A DNA stretch of 64,000 bases. Source: Nitrospirota bacterium. GTDB lineage: Bacteria; JACPQY01. This document shows positions 36,364 through 45,292 of this stretch, one piece after another. The DNA lies in NCBI GenBank assembly GCA_016180645.1, contig JACPAV010000004.1, forward strand, positions 95,544-159,543, read 5' to 3'. The notes under the pieces are model-generated. The model saw nothing but the letters and a program-made list of their open reading frames with translations. It was not told where the DNA came from and made no database searches. How positions within the stretch are numbered: the first letter of the stretch is position 1; the number at the start of each line of letters is the position of its first letter. The translations under genes and the position numbers were made by a program.

Positions 36364-37752
36364 ATGCCAAGATGGGACATGGCAGTAGTTGCCCGGAGCG
36401 CCGCCTTTGAGCCACGACCCCTGAAGGCGGTTGCCCTGATCCTCTCGCTGGCGGCCGTCCTGCGGCTACCTCTGTTTGCCACACCGTTCAACAACGAGCA
36501 CGCCTGGAACGAAGGCCACTATGCAACGACGGCCCTCAATTTCGACCAGTACGGACCTTGGACGCAGATGAACGACCTCGGTGAAGACCACACGACAACG
36601 CCGTTGTATCCTTGGATCATCTACGCGAGCTTCAAGCTTTTCGGCGTGAGCGAAGCGGCGGCCCGCTTGCCCGGTTTCCTGTTCGGACTGCTCTCGGTCT
36701 ATCTTGTCTTTTCCATAGGGAGAAAACTTCAGGACAGGCGAGTCGGCCTCCTAGCGGCACTGTGCGCCGCGGCAGCCCCCTCCATCATCTACTTCTCCAG
36801 GAACGTCCAGTTGGAGTCTATGTCCGGCTGCTTCGGACTCCTTGCCTTCTCGCTGCTCCTTTCCTGGCGGCAGAAGCTCGCGAACCGCTCCCTAGCCTGG
36901 GCGACTTCAGCCCAGGCGCTCTCGATCTTGACGAAACAGACGATGGTCCTTGCTTTTGTGCCTTTTTATTCCCTTTTCTTCAAGAGGGAGCCGAAGAAAT
37001 TCGCGTGGTTCATGGGGCTCTCGGTTCTCCCCTCTGCGACATGGGTTGTCTTGAACTACCTTGACACGGGAGGCGGCACGGGTTGGTACTTCTCCAGACC
37101 GGGGGAGCACAACCTGCATGGAATTGTTCCGGCTCTGGCAAAGGGTTTCCTGTGGCTGCCTGAACATGTTGGCCCCCCCATTTTCCTTTTTGTCGTGATC
37201 GGTCTGATGAAGCCGCTTCCGGAGAAACGCCATCTTCTTGCCTACAGCTTAATTTGGCTTGCCCTGGCGGTCCCCTATCCCATAGCGTTCATGGGGAACA
37301 GGTACTACGACTATCCTGGCCTCTACGGTCTCTGCCTGATTGCGGGCAGCGGCCTCGCAACCCTGAGAAAGCAAAACATCCTCGCCGTGGCCGTGGCGGC
37401 AATTGTCTGCTTCGGTGGGGCGAAGGTCGTTCTGAGATACCGGGCCAACCGTTTCAGCCAGATGGCGAAGTCGGAAACGGTCCCGTTCTTCTCCGCCAAG
37501 GAGGTTCGGCGGATCAACTTGGACGGCGGGAGGGTTCTGGTCGACTATCCCCAAACGGCTTTCTATGCGGGGGGAGACCCAGCGTACATTCAGTGCGCCC
37601 ATGGGGACGTTCGCTCCGGCGTCGACGGGAGTCACCCATACGTCATCGCAAACTATTTCGGCAAGTTCTACACCGCGGAAGAGTTCGATGCATTCATGAC
37701 AGAACGCGGTTATGCAAAGATTCTACCTCTTGCCTATTCCAATATGAGATGA
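36364..37752 (+). CDS. GT39/ArnT-like membrane glycosyltransferase
   Basis: The protein has 462 residues (an ATG at 36379 would give 457). About 10-11 membrane spans are present. The first periplasmic loop carries the acidic residues expected for polyprenyl-phosphate-sugar transferases (FNNEHAWNEGHYATTALNF and MNDLGEDHTTTPLYPWI), as in ArnT/PMT_2 proteins. It likely transfers a sugar from a lipid-phosphate donor to lipid A, O-antigen or a protein on the periplasmic side. It lies downstream of the heptosyltransferase-like gene. Confidence 0.85.
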   Translation: MPRWDMAVVARSAAFEPRPLKAVALILSLAAVLRLPLFATPFNNEHAWNEGHYATTALNFDQYGPWTQMNDLGEDHTTTPLYPWIIYASFKLFGVSEAAARLPGFLFGLLSVYLVFSIGRKLQDRRVGLLAALCAAAAPSIIYFSRNVQLESMSGCFGLLAFSLLLSWRQKLANRSLAWATSAQALSILTKQTMVLAFVPFYSLFFKREPKKFAWFMGLSVLPSATWVVLNYLDTGGGTGWYFSRPGEHNLHGIVPALAKGFLWLPEHVGPPIFLFVVIGLMKPLPEKRHLLAYSLIWLALAVPYPIAFMGNRYYDYPGLYGLCLIAGSGLATLRKQNILAVAVAAIVCFGGAKVVLRYRANRFSQMAKSETVPFFSAKEVRRINLDGGRVLVDYPQTAFYAGGDPAYIQCAHGDVRSGVDGSHPYVIANYFGKFYTAEEFDAFMTERGYAKILPLAYSNMR

Positions 37753-37979
37753 AACCGAAGCCCTCCGGGGTCAACCGAGGACCTGTTCGTACGCCTTCAC
37801 GGCCCCTCCGACCATGGCATCCGGAAATTCCCGGGACAGGATCCTTCATTCACGGATAGGTATGGTGTCCCCCCATTACCCCGATCACAACAATTGCATA
37901 GGCCAACTGCCGCCGGACACCGTTCTTGAGGCCGCGAGGCGTTTGCTGTAGACCATTACTGCAAATACGGGCACCTGAC
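37753..37979. other. Intergenic region, possible gene remnants
   Basis: 227 bases between the GT39 gene and the ABC transporter. On the minus strand short frames such as REFPDAMVGGAVKAYEQVLG (stop near 37781) look protein-like but are cut by stops. They could be remnants; no intact gene, terminator or element is recognised. Confidence 0.35.
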
Positions 37980-38897
37980 ATGAACACCATTGAGACCCAC
38001 GCGCTGACCAAAACGTTCGGGGCATCCGCCGCCGTCGATCGGCTCAACCTGTCCATCTCGGAAGGAGAAGTTTTCGGGTTCCTCGGCCCGAATGGGGCGG
38101 GGAAGACGACGACGATCCGGCTGCTGGTGGGAATTCTTGCGCCCTCTTCAGGCGAGGCGAAAGTGCTAGGCTTCGATGTCGTGCGCCAATCCGAGGAAGT
38201 GAAGAAACGGATCGGCTACGTCGCGCAGGCGTTCGGACTCTATCCCGATCTCACCGTGGAGGAAAATCTCGAATTCTACGCCTGGCTCTACAACCATTCC
38301 GATAAATCGCGCTTCAACGAGTTGATCCGTGCCTACGGGTTCGAGGAACACCGCAGGAAACTCGCCCGCGAACTATCGGGTGGTTATAGGACTCGGCTGG
38401 CGCTCATCACGGCCTTGGCACACAAACCTTCGCTCCTATTCCTGGACGAACCCACGGCGGGGGTCGACCCCGTCACCCGGAAAGAACTCTGGGACATGTT
38501 TTATGCCCTGAAAGGGCAGGGCACCACGCTCTTCGTGACCACGCACTACATGGAAGAGGCCGAACGGTGCGACCGTCTCGCTTTCATCTACAAAGGGAAA
38601 CTCATCGCGCTTGGAGCGCCGCGCGAAATGAAGAGCCTCCTCGCCGACCGGGACGTTTTCGAAATCCGAACGACCTTCCGTCCCGATGTCGTTCAGGCCG
38701 TGAAGAATTGCCCCGGCGTCGAGACCTTCAACCAATTCGGAAACACCCTGAAAGTGGTTTTACGAAAGAGCCGGGAGAACGGCACCGCGCTGGCGAAGGC
38801 CCTGAAACCCTGTGGATTGGACCCCGCGAGCGTGGCAACCGCCGAACCGACGATGGAGGATGTTTTCGTGGCGCTCACCCATCGCGGAGGATCCTGA
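37980..38897 (+). CDS. ABC-2 type exporter ATP-binding protein
   Basis: The protein is 305 residues, started at the ATG at 37980 because MNTIETHALTKTFG is the usual N-terminus. Walker A is GPNGAGKTT, the Q-loop YVAQAFGLYPDLTVEEN, and the signature ELSGGYRTRLALITAL (GGYRTR instead of the more frequent GGMKQR). Walker B is LLFLDEPTAGVDP and the H-loop VTTHYMEEAERCD. It resembles the YbhF/CcmA drug- or polysaccharide-export ATPases. The permease gene starts in its stop codon. Confidence 0.93.
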   Translation: MNTIETHALTKTFGASAAVDRLNLSISEGEVFGFLGPNGAGKTTTIRLLVGILAPSSGEAKVLGFDVVRQSEEVKKRIGYVAQAFGLYPDLTVEENLEFYAWLYNHSDKSRFNELIRAYGFEEHRRKLARELSGGYRTRLALITALAHKPSLLFLDEPTAGVDPVTRKELWDMFYALKGQGTTLFVTTHYMEEAERCDRLAFIYKGKLIALGAPREMKSLLADRDVFEIRTTFRPDVVQAVKNCPGVETFNQFGNTLKVVLRKSRENGTALAKALKPCGLDPASVATAEPTMEDVFVALTHRGGS

Positions 38898-40018
38898 TGC
38901 GAATGCTTCGCGCGGTTGTCCGCAAGGAATTCATCCACATCCGGCGGGAGAGGCGGATGCTCGTCTTCATCTTCGGCGCTCCGCTCCTCCTCCTCGCCCT
39001 CTTCGGCTACGCCCTCCGGCTCAAGGTGGACAACTTGAACGTCGCGATCCTCGACGGCGACACCAGCATCTTCAGCATGCAGATCCGCGACACCATCATC
39101 TCCGAGGCGGGATTCCGCCTTATCGACGTGCGCGACGAGGATGAGATCCGCGAGCTGCTCTACAAAGGCAAGGCCCGGCTGGGACTCGTCATTCCCGACG
39201 ATTTCTCGGACAAGCTGACGAACAATGAGACGGCCACGCTCAAGCTCTTCGTGGACGGGAGCATGCCCGTGCTTGCGATGGCCGCGATGAACGGCGCGAA
39301 CGTCCTGACCGGGGAGGATCTCGCGGCCAACCTTGTCTTCGAAGATCCCGAGAAGGAGTCCCCCAAGTTTCGCCCACCGCCGGTGCGTGTGGACAAAGAG
39401 ATCCTCTTCAACCCGGACCTCAAGGACACAGACTTTTTCCTGCCGGGCATCATCGGCATCATCATCATGCAGGTGACCCTCATCCTCGCTTCGCTGAGCA
39501 TCGTGCGCGAGCGTGAGCAGCGTACGATTGAACAACTTATGGCCACACCCATCACCCGCCGGGCGCTCATCGTGGGCAAGATGATTCCATATGCCGTCAT
39601 CGCCGCGGTGGATTTCGCCGTCATCATCGGGGCGGGGCATCTCCTGTTCGACCTCCCGTTCAAGGGCGCCCCCATTCTCATCGTGCTCCTCGCGGCGCTC
39701 TACATCTGTTCACTCCTCGCCCTCGGCGCCCTGATATCGTCGTTCTCACAGACTCAACCGCAAGCCGTGTTCCTCGCGGTGTTCATTCTCATCCCCTCGG
39801 TCCTTCTCTCCGGTTTCATTTTCCCCATCGAAGCGATGCCCACGTGGCTCCAGCCCGTCCCACGGCTCCTCCCGCTCACGTACTACATGGATGGCATCCG
39901 CGCGCTCACGATCAAGGGGACCGGCTTCGGGACGGTTGCCGTGGACTTCGCCGTCCTGGCCGGCTTCATGATCATCTTCACGCTCCTCGGCATCCAGAGA
40001 TTCAAGAAAACCCTCTGA
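38897..40018 (+). CDS. ABC-2 type exporter permease
   Basis: The protein has 373 residues and is translationally coupled (TGATG) to the ATPase gene and to the hydrolase gene after it. The first span follows KEFIHIRRERRMLVFIFGAPLLLL. A ~150-residue periplasmic domain and five C-terminal spans follow, with the ABC-2 signature EREQRTIEQLMATPITRRALIVGKMIPY. It is of the YbhS/YhhJ type, exporters of drugs or unknown lipophilic compounds. A second permease is absent, so it may work as a homodimer. Confidence 0.92.
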   Translation: MRMLRAVVRKEFIHIRRERRMLVFIFGAPLLLLALFGYALRLKVDNLNVAILDGDTSIFSMQIRDTIISEAGFRLIDVRDEDEIRELLYKGKARLGLVIPDDFSDKLTNNETATLKLFVDGSMPVLAMAAMNGANVLTGEDLAANLVFEDPEKESPKFRPPPVRVDKEILFNPDLKDTDFFLPGIIGIIIMQVTLILASLSIVREREQRTIEQLMATPITRRALIVGKMIPYAVIAAVDFAVIIGAGHLLFDLPFKGAPILIVLLAALYICSLLALGALISSFSQTQPQAVFLAVFILIPSVLLSGFIFPIEAMPTWLQPVPRLLPLTYYMDGIRALTIKGTGFGTVAVDFAVLAGFMIIFTLLGIQRFKKTL

Positions 40019-40827
40019 TGAGCACGTCGAACGGTCTCTACAGCCGCGATGCCTTCGCGGGCCTGCCCACCGCCTCGGTTTGGGTCGGCCACTCCACATT
40101 CCTTTTCAAGATCCGAGACAAGATCTTCATCACCGATCCGGTCTTTTCGAAGCGGGTCACCATTCTCCCGCGCCTCAAACCACCCGCAATCTCGATCGAT
40201 CAGATCCCGCAGCTGGACTACATCCTCGTCTCCCATACACACTTCGATCATCTCGACCGACCGAGTCTGAAGACGCTGGCCTCAGCTTTTCCCCTTGCCC
40301 GGCCTATCTTCCCGGCGAGGGCCCAGTCCTACGTGCGGGATGTGGCCATGGGAAGGAGCCTTTTCCTCGAAGTGGGTGAGTCGTATTCGCTGGACGGTCT
40401 GCGGATCACCCGCGTCCCTGCCCAGCATTTCGGCGGGCGCTATGGCTTCGATCAGCTCTGGAAACCGACCTACGGGGGGCTGATCGCGGAGTATGGCGGC
40501 ACGGCGGTCTACTTCGCCGGCGACACCGGCTACTGCCGCGCCATGTTCGAGGAAATTGGAGCGAGAGCGAAACTGGATCTCGCCCTTCTGCCCATCGGGG
40601 CCTATTCGCCGCCCCCCATCCGTCATCACCACATGAATCCGGAGGATGCGGTGAACGCGATGACCGATCTCGGCGCCCGCGCGATGATCCCGATGCACCA
40701 CTCGACGTTCATTCTCTCTGCGGAACCGACCAAGGAGCCGATCACGCGGCTCCGATCACTCGCCGCCCGCCGCCCCGAGCTGAAAATTCACTTTCCCCGC
40801 TTCGGCGAAATCCTGCCCGTGCCGTAG
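40018..40827 (+). CDS. MBL-fold metal-dependent hydrolase (UlaG/NAPE-PLD-like)
   Basis: The protein has 269 residues. The zinc motif HxHxDH is present as VSHTHFDHLDRPS. Further ligands are likely in PAQHFGGRYGFD, YFAGDTGY and MIPMHHSTF. The sequence WVGHSTFLFKIRDKIFITDPVFSKR is typical of COG2220 (L-ascorbate-6-phosphate lactonase / N-acyl-phosphatidylethanolamine phospholipase D-like). It starts in the stop codon of the ABC permease, so it may hydrolyse a lipid or lactone handled by the exporter. Confidence 0.9.
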   Translation: MSTSNGLYSRDAFAGLPTASVWVGHSTFLFKIRDKIFITDPVFSKRVTILPRLKPPAISIDQIPQLDYILVSHTHFDHLDRPSLKTLASAFPLARPIFPARAQSYVRDVAMGRSLFLEVGESYSLDGLRITRVPAQHFGGRYGFDQLWKPTYGGLIAEYGGTAVYFAGDTGYCRAMFEEIGARAKLDLALLPIGAYSPPPIRHHHMNPEDAVNAMTDLGARAMIPMHHSTFILSAEPTKEPITRLRSLAARRPELKIHFPRFGEILPVP

Positions 40828-40924
40828 CCTGACCCCAGTACTCGCCCCATCGCAAGGATACAGCTTCAGGAGGTATACGTGCCCGGCTTCTTGCAATGCC
40901 CAACGGCCCTGCTAGAAATGCGAC

Positions 40925-41236
40925 ATGGAGGCCGTGCTGGTAGAAATCAAGCGGCTTGTGCGGGCCGGACGTTTTCTGTTCACGGACAAGGCGGGGCTTG
41001 AGATGGAAGTGGATGGCATCGATGAAGACGACGTTAAAGAGTCGATTCTCAACGCCTCAGCCATCAAGAAAACGATCCGTTCGCGAAGTTCGCGGCGAAA
41101 CAAGCCGGGTGAAAAGCTTTACGTCATCCATGGCCCGACAAATCATGGCGTGTGGATTTACACCAAGGGCACGATTCGTGGGGAAGGGGAGGCCGCGATC
41201 TACTATTTTCTGATTTCATCGAAGGTGCTAGAATGA
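40925..41236 (+). CDS. DUF4258/MqsR-like toxin candidate
   Basis: This 103-residue protein starts LVEIKRLVRAGRFLFTDKAGLEME and continues DGIDEDDVKESILNASAIKKTIRSRSS, then KLYVIHGPTNHGVWIYTKG. This is the layout of DUF4258, a family related to RelE/MqsR RNase toxins. TAGAAA lies 6 bases before the ATG with TTGCAA at 40891-40896, consistent with a leaderless start. The next gene, one base away, encodes a zinc-finger MqsA-like partner. Confidence 0.78.
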   Translation: MEAVLVEIKRLVRAGRFLFTDKAGLEMEVDGIDEDDVKESILNASAIKKTIRSRSSRRNKPGEKLYVIHGPTNHGVWIYTKGTIRGEGEAAIYYFLISSKVLE

Positions 41237-41237
41237 A

Positions 41238-41516
41238 ATGGGTTGTATGGTGTTGAGTCGATGCCCGTCCTGCGACAGTCGGCGCGTGAAATACGTGATC
41301 TCCGAGTACACGGTGAGATTGAACCCCATGCACGGGGTCACCGTTCCGGCGCTGAGGCGTCTTCGGTGCATGAAGTGCAAGGGCGAATTTTTCGACGCCG
41401 AGGCGATGGCCGTGAAATCTCACTACCTCAGAAATGACCCCGTTTGGCGGGAGCGGCGTCGTGCGCTGTTCCAAAAAGTAGCCTTGCGTCGAAAGACGAC
41501 GGCCCAGGCCGCGTAG
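41238..41516 (+). CDS. YgiT/MqsA-type zinc-finger antitoxin candidate
   Basis: This 92-residue protein has CPSCDSRRV near the N-terminus and LRCMKCKGEFFDAEA about 35 residues later, a two-CxxC zinc ribbon as in the N-terminal domain of MqsA. The usual C-terminal helix-turn-helix is missing or very short (MAVKSHYLRNDPVWRERRRALFQ is basic and helical). It follows the DUF4258 toxin candidate by one base, in the toxin-first order typical of mqsRA. Confidence 0.78.
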   Translation: MGCMVLSRCPSCDSRRVKYVISEYTVRLNPMHGVTVPALRRLRCMKCKGEFFDAEAMAVKSHYLRNDPVWRERRRALFQKVALRRKTTAQAA

Positions 41517-41586
41517 CATCCGGGGCCGCTTGAGGCGGGTAGTTTCTCCCGGGAGTCAATCAATATTCAACTTTGACCCCCAAGCA

Positions 41587-41979
41587 TTACTTCCCCCATT
41601 CGACACCACCCAGCGCCTTCAACCCAACTTTCATAACATACAGTTCGTCCGGGGTCGGGGGCGTGCTGCATTCATTTGGGTCCGAAGTGTCGAGCTTCCC
41701 CCCTTCGCCCAGTCTCACATAGACACAGTAGCTGTTCCGAATCATCGCCCCGAACGAGTTCTGAGCATCTACGACCACATGAACGATATATTGCGGGGGA
41801 GCTTGGTCCGCGATGGAAGCCGACACCCATCTTGCGGTCGAAGGTGCCTTCAGATACTCCGAGACCACTTTCTTCGCTTCAACCACCGGTCCACTTTCAG
41901 TCTTGCCACGACACCCTTGAAGCAGGACCAGCAGCACTGCTGTGAGCGACCTTCCGACGATGGATTCAAACCGATCCAT
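41587..41979 (-). CDS. Small lipoprotein with 'APSTARW ... DAQNSFGA' motif
   Basis: The protein has 130 residues with signal and lipobox VLLQGC. The mature part has EYLKAPSTARWVSA and IVHVVVDAQNSFGAMIRNSYCVYV. This combination of a 'LKxPSTA' and a 'VDxQNxFGA' motif is shared by many otherwise uncharacterised small exported proteins. It ends a three-gene minus-strand cluster that begins at the divergent Xre promoter. Function unknown. Confidence 0.65.
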   Translation of the reverse strand: MDRFESIVGRSLTAVLLVLLQGCRGKTESGPVVEAKKVVSEYLKAPSTARWVSASIADQAPPQYIVHVVVDAQNSFGAMIRNSYCVYVRLGEGGKLDTSDPNECSTPPTPDELYVMKVGLKALGGVEWGK

Positions 41980-41988
41980 ATTGTTTTC

Positions 41989-42777
41989 CTACTCCTTCAG
42001 CCAGAAATTCGCCGCCGTTCTATCCGCGTTGGTGTAGATCGTTATCTTGTGGAATGGCATGATGGGAATATCTTCCTTTGTGAGATCCCGCTCTGGAACG
42101 TTGTTCACCAGCATTTGGGCCTGATTGAAGATGAACTGCGTCGCCGTGGGTGACCCCGCCGCGCCCGTGGTGCGAAACAGATTCTGCATGGGCTCGGGCA
42201 GCTTGGCAAAGGCTTCCGGTGGGTTCGTTGATGTTTCCCCGGTCAACGCACGAATTAGTTTAACGAACTTGGGGCCACTCTTATCCGCAGGAAGGCTCAC
42301 CTCAATGAATTCTAGATCGTTAGGATTTCCTGCCAGTTGAACGTGAAATCCCTCTATCCCGACCTTTGATCCCCAGTGGATCACGTTCGGCTTGTTCGGA
42401 TAGCTCTCATCGGTATCGATGGGCAGTTCCTCGCCGGGAGGCAGCGCAGGCAGGCCAGCACTCTTGTAGGCCTGATAGAACCGCTCGCGGCTCCAGCCGC
42501 TTTCCTGAACTTGCGCTACCTCGCCTTGGTCGGCGTCTTTTTCGGTCGCGTAATTGGTGTAGACGTAAGCGGCAAAGAGGAGGCCGAAGACAACGGTCAT
42601 CAGGAGCTTCCGCGCCTTGTCCCAGATTTGACCTCCCTTCTTGGATACATCTCCAGTCCAAGCAAGGATCAGCCCGATGGGGAAGAAGAGGAAAAGCATG
42701 AGAACAACAAACCACGAACGTCGGAACCATCGCCCTTGTCTTGGCGAGGCTGTTTGGGTGTTTTGATTCTCAGTCAT
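41989..42777 (-). CDS. Membrane protein of unknown function
   Basis: The protein has 262 residues. After a polar N-terminus there are two spans (WFVVLMLFLFFPIGLILAW and LLMTVVFGLLFAAYVYTNYA). A ~180-residue domain follows in which GSKVGIEGFHVQLAGNPNDLEFIEVSLP and NADRTAANFWLKE suggest a beta-rich fold. GGAGG (42783-42787 region, minus strand) is a clear ribosome binding site. It lies between the small lipoprotein and the 481-residue protein. No family recognised. Confidence 0.62.
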   Translation of the reverse strand: MTENQNTQTASPRQGRWFRRSWFVVLMLFLFFPIGLILAWTGDVSKKGGQIWDKARKLLMTVVFGLLFAAYVYTNYATEKDADQGEVAQVQESGWSRERFYQAYKSAGLPALPPGEELPIDTDESYPNKPNVIHWGSKVGIEGFHVQLAGNPNDLEFIEVSLPADKSGPKFVKLIRALTGETSTNPPEAFAKLPEPMQNLFRTTGAAGSPTATQFIFNQAQMLVNNVPERDLTKEDIPIMPFHKITIYTNADRTAANFWLKE

Positions 42778-42792
42778 GGTGATCCTCCTTCG

Positions 42793-44238
42793 TCAAAACA
42801 GGCACCCGGCGGAAAAGGCCTTCCGCTTGAGCGTCTCCAACTCCGGGACGGTTCCCCCTCTCCGGTCTCCACCGTTGACCCATTCGTCAAATTCATTTCT
42901 GATTGGGCTCAGTTGCCCGTCAATGTCCTGCAATTGATTTATTGCCGTGCCCAATTCAGCCGGAGGACATCCATGTTTCTTGCACTTCTCAAGCTTCTTC
43001 ATGAGGGCCCGCTCTTTGCCGGTGAGGCTGGCGCATTTGGCAATTTTCGGATTCAAGAGTTTGGTGATTCTCTGTGTGCGGACCTTCTCCGCACGCTCAC
43101 GAGTCGTTGCTGCGGCAGCCTCCAGCCATGCTTTCGTTTTCGGAAAGATGGGCTTTTCTGAATGATAGAAATTACTGTCAGAAGAACTATAAATCCGCCG
43201 GCTCTCTTGTTCGACTTCCCAGTCCACATCGTTCATCTTGCACAGGATGTCATCCATCGTGCACTGGTTGTCATTGCGATCCCCCCCTTCCAGCGGCATC
43301 TGAGCGACCTGACTCTCCACGGCTTTGAACTTCGCCGTCCAAATTGGTTCCAGGACCTTCTTGACTAGAGCATCCGCCGGCTCGATAGCCTTCCGGGCCG
43401 CCTCGGGCAGTTCCTCGCGAGAATCCAGCAGGTTTTCATTTGCCTTCAGAAATGATGTCAGACTCTCGTAAGCCGCATCGGGTTTCCCCTCCTGCATCAG
43501 CGGCCCCACCAAGGATTCCAAGGACGTTCCGAATTCTTTGATCTGTTTCTCACGATCCATCTCCTGTCTCTCCAGATCCAATTGGGCAAGACCGTCGAAT
43601 GGGAAGCAATAGTTTCCCGGCCACTTCTTCGAGATGATTTCTCCCGCTTCTTTACTGAGAAGCTGGATCTCTCCGGCCTTGCATTCGTTCTTCAGTCGGA
43701 CCAAGTCCTTTACCGACTTGATTTTCTCGCCGCAGAAGGAATACATCACCAGTGACTGCCTCTGGATGCCCCTGTCGGCGTCGGCGCAGATATTCCGCTT
43801 GTGGTCGTCGTTGGGGCAGGGCCCCTCTTTCGGCTGAGGCCAACGCTCCCAATGACAGACGAGCGGGGAATCCCCGAGGTCTCCAGTCATCCGGTCAACT
43901 TGGACACGCATGGCCTGCTTGACTTCTTGTTCTTCCAGCGAACTGATTCGACCCCTGAAATTGGAGTGGAGGGCTTGGAAGTGTTGCTTGGCGTGATACT
44001 CGTCCATGCCAAACTGAACGGGAGATTCTTCGCAATCCTCCCTGAATTCTTCGAGCGCCTCAGTAGCCCCCGCCACCTCTCCTTTGGTAATGGCCTCTTC
44101 GACCCTTTTTGCCGATTTGTCTACCGACCAGCAGAATCCGGAAAACACGACCCAGGAGAGCGCGAGAGCAGTGAGAACTCGGATGTCACCGATATTCACG
44201 GCGGGCAGTATTCCAATATCTGTATATGTTGTCAACAT
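42793..44238 (-). CDS. Large exported or anchored coiled protein, unknown
   Basis: The protein has 481 residues. A hydrophobic segment near the N-terminus (VLTALALSWVVFSGFCWSV) should be a signal or anchor. The rest is charged and helical, with many Glu/Lys and ten or more Cys (for example CHWERWPQPKEGPCPNDDHKRNIC). The ATG at 44238 lies inside the palindrome ATGTTG-T-CAACAT, so the true start may be a GTG about 14 codons later. Base composition is less GC-rich than the neighbours, which hints at transfer. I recognise no domain. Confidence 0.55.
   Translation of the reverse strand: MLTTYTDIGILPAVNIGDIRVLTALALSWVVFSGFCWSVDKSAKRVEEAITKGEVAGATEALEEFREDCEESPVQFGMDEYHAKQHFQALHSNFRGRISSLEEQEVKQAMRVQVDRMTGDLGDSPLVCHWERWPQPKEGPCPNDDHKRNICADADRGIQRQSLVMYSFCGEKIKSVKDLVRLKNECKAGEIQLLSKEAGEIISKKWPGNYCFPFDGLAQLDLERQEMDREKQIKEFGTSLESLVGPLMQEGKPDAAYESLTSFLKANENLLDSREELPEAARKAIEPADALVKKVLEPIWTAKFKAVESQVAQMPLEGGDRNDNQCTMDDILCKMNDVDWEVEQESRRIYSSSDSNFYHSEKPIFPKTKAWLEAAAATTRERAEKVRTQRITKLLNPKIAKCASLTGKERALMKKLEKCKKHGCPPAELGTAINQLQDIDGQLSPIRNEFDEWVNGGDRRGGTVPELETLKRKAFSAGCLF
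44226..44238. promoter_or_regulatory. Palindromic operator candidate between divergent genes
   Basis: ATGTTG-T-CAACAT is a perfect 6-1-6 palindrome in the short interval between the Xre-family gene and the divergent envelope cluster. Its position over the first codons of the minus-strand gene and about 40 bases before the regulator start fits a site bound by the Xre protein. Confidence 0.5.
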
Positions 44239-44280
44239 CTACTTCTAATGATTCATCAGATTCAGGGGTTCGTAATACTA

Positions 44281-44655
44281 ATGGTTGTGGGGAAGAAGGG
44301 AGACCCTGAGTTGAGCCGCATTTTCGGCAAGAACGTCCGCCGGGCCCGGCTGTCGGGGGGGTTGACTCAAGAAGATCTTGCTGAGCGGGCGAATCTTGCC
44401 GTCAATTACATATCCGACCTGGAGGCCGGCAAGCGGAACCCCGGATTGGACGTAGTTGCAAGGCTGGCACGCGCCCTTGACCGTCCTATAGAGATTCTTT
44501 GTAATGAGCAGAGGAAAGAGTCGTCAATGCCTCGCGCAACACAGACTCCGTGGGCGATCCGGATCAACAGCCTTGTCGGTTCCCTTGATCCGCGGACAGC
44601 TAGACAGATTTGGCAATTCCTGAACTTGGCCTTTGGCCGTAGGCGATCTTCGTAG
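44281..44655 (+). CDS. Small Xre-family transcriptional regulator
   Basis: The protein is 124 residues from the ATG at 44281 (ATG 44248 and GTG 44287 are alternatives). LSRIFGKNVRRARLSGGLTQEDLAERANLAVNYISDLEAGKRNPGLDVVARLARAL is a complete helix-turn-helix_3 domain. A ~55-residue tail follows (WAIRINSLVGSLDPRTARQIWQFLNLAF), perhaps for dimerisation. It is divergent from the three-gene envelope cluster and is the likely regulator of it and of itself. Confidence 0.85.
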   Translation: MVVGKKGDPELSRIFGKNVRRARLSGGLTQEDLAERANLAVNYISDLEAGKRNPGLDVVARLARALDRPIEILCNEQRKESSMPRATQTPWAIRINSLVGSLDPRTARQIWQFLNLAFGRRRSS

Positions 44656-45022
44656 GCCGCCACGGTTCCGTGAACGAGCGCGTGATCCGGTTCCTGGGGG
44701 GTATGGGGTCGAATCCAGGCATCGTACGTTTCATCATGCCGCCTGTTGAGGCCAAGCGGAAGGATGGGGATGAATTGTCAGGGGCCGCACTCGGCGTGAG
44801 CCTCGTTTGTGTTGGCGAAAAGACGGGATATCGGCGCCACGCAAGAGTTTCGTCCGGATTATCGCGGAATTTACCCTGAGCGGCGAATGAGCGATTCTTC
44901 GGCTACGCCTCGGAATGACGAGCGAGGTGCTCGGAATGACGCGTGGCGAAGGGATCAGGATGACAAGGCGGGGGATCTCTTGCCGACGGATTCAGGGCTT
45001 GACGGAACCCCGGGTGGATATG
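44656..45022. other. Intergenic region with short direct repeats
   Basis: About 370 bases between the Xre gene and an RHH antitoxin gene. CTCGGAATGAC occurs twice (near 44910 and 44930) within a dispersed-repeat-like stretch around 44890-44970. A 69-residue frame starting at 44670 has no recognisable similarity and no ribosome binding site, so I do not call it. Confidence 0.45.
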
Positions 45023-45043
45023 CGACATATGTGATATATGTCG
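45023..45043. promoter_or_regulatory. Operator palindrome of the RHH/PIN operon
   Basis: CGACATAT-GTGAT-ATATGTCG, an 8-bp perfect inverted repeat, ends 3 bases before the ATG at 45047. TATATG within it (45035-45040) is at the -10 distance seen for other leaderless starts here. It is the likely binding site of the antitoxin. Confidence 0.55.
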
Positions 45044-45046
45044 ATT

Positions 45047-45292
45047 ATGGTCAAGACGCTTGTTTACCTTGAGGAAGATCAGCGCCTCAGATTGCTTCGG
45101 GAGGCGAAGCGGCAGGGGAAAACCGTTTCGCAACTGATGCGGGAGGCGGTCAATCTGCGCGTTCCTGCGCCGATAGACCGGAAGCGAGGAATGGGAATCG
45201 TTGGTCTGTTCAGTGGAGGTGGTGACAATGTCTCCGAGCGCCACCACGAAGTTCTGGGAGAGATTTTCAGGAAGAAGAATCCCCACGAATGA
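45047..45292 (+). CDS. Ribbon-helix-helix antitoxin of the PIN toxin at 45289
   Basis: The protein is 81 residues from the ATG at 45047. MVKTLVYLEEDQRLRLLREAKRQGKTVSQLMREAV is the ribbon-helix-helix fold, similar at its N-terminus to the orphan antitoxin at 6184. The C-terminal half (IVGLFSGGGDNVSERHHEVLGEIF) is the toxin-binding part. It overlaps the toxin gene by 4 bases. An ATG at 45038 lies in the operator palindrome and is less likely. Confidence 0.82.
   Translation: MVKTLVYLEEDQRLRLLREAKRQGKTVSQLMREAVNLRVPAPIDRKRGMGIVGLFSGGGDNVSERHHEVLGEIFRKKNPHE

Noticed and set aside
37850-38056. Minus-strand 68-residue frame with YAIVVIGVMGGHH
   Set aside because: No start signal or similarity and it overlaps the well-supported ABC ATPase start.
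44700-44730. GGGGTCGAATCC, resembling a tRNA T-arm
   Set aside because: No acceptor stem or anticodon arm can be formed around it.
44670-44879. 69-residue plus-strand frame after the Xre gene
   Set aside because: No ribosome binding site, no recognisable motif; could be a remnant at most.
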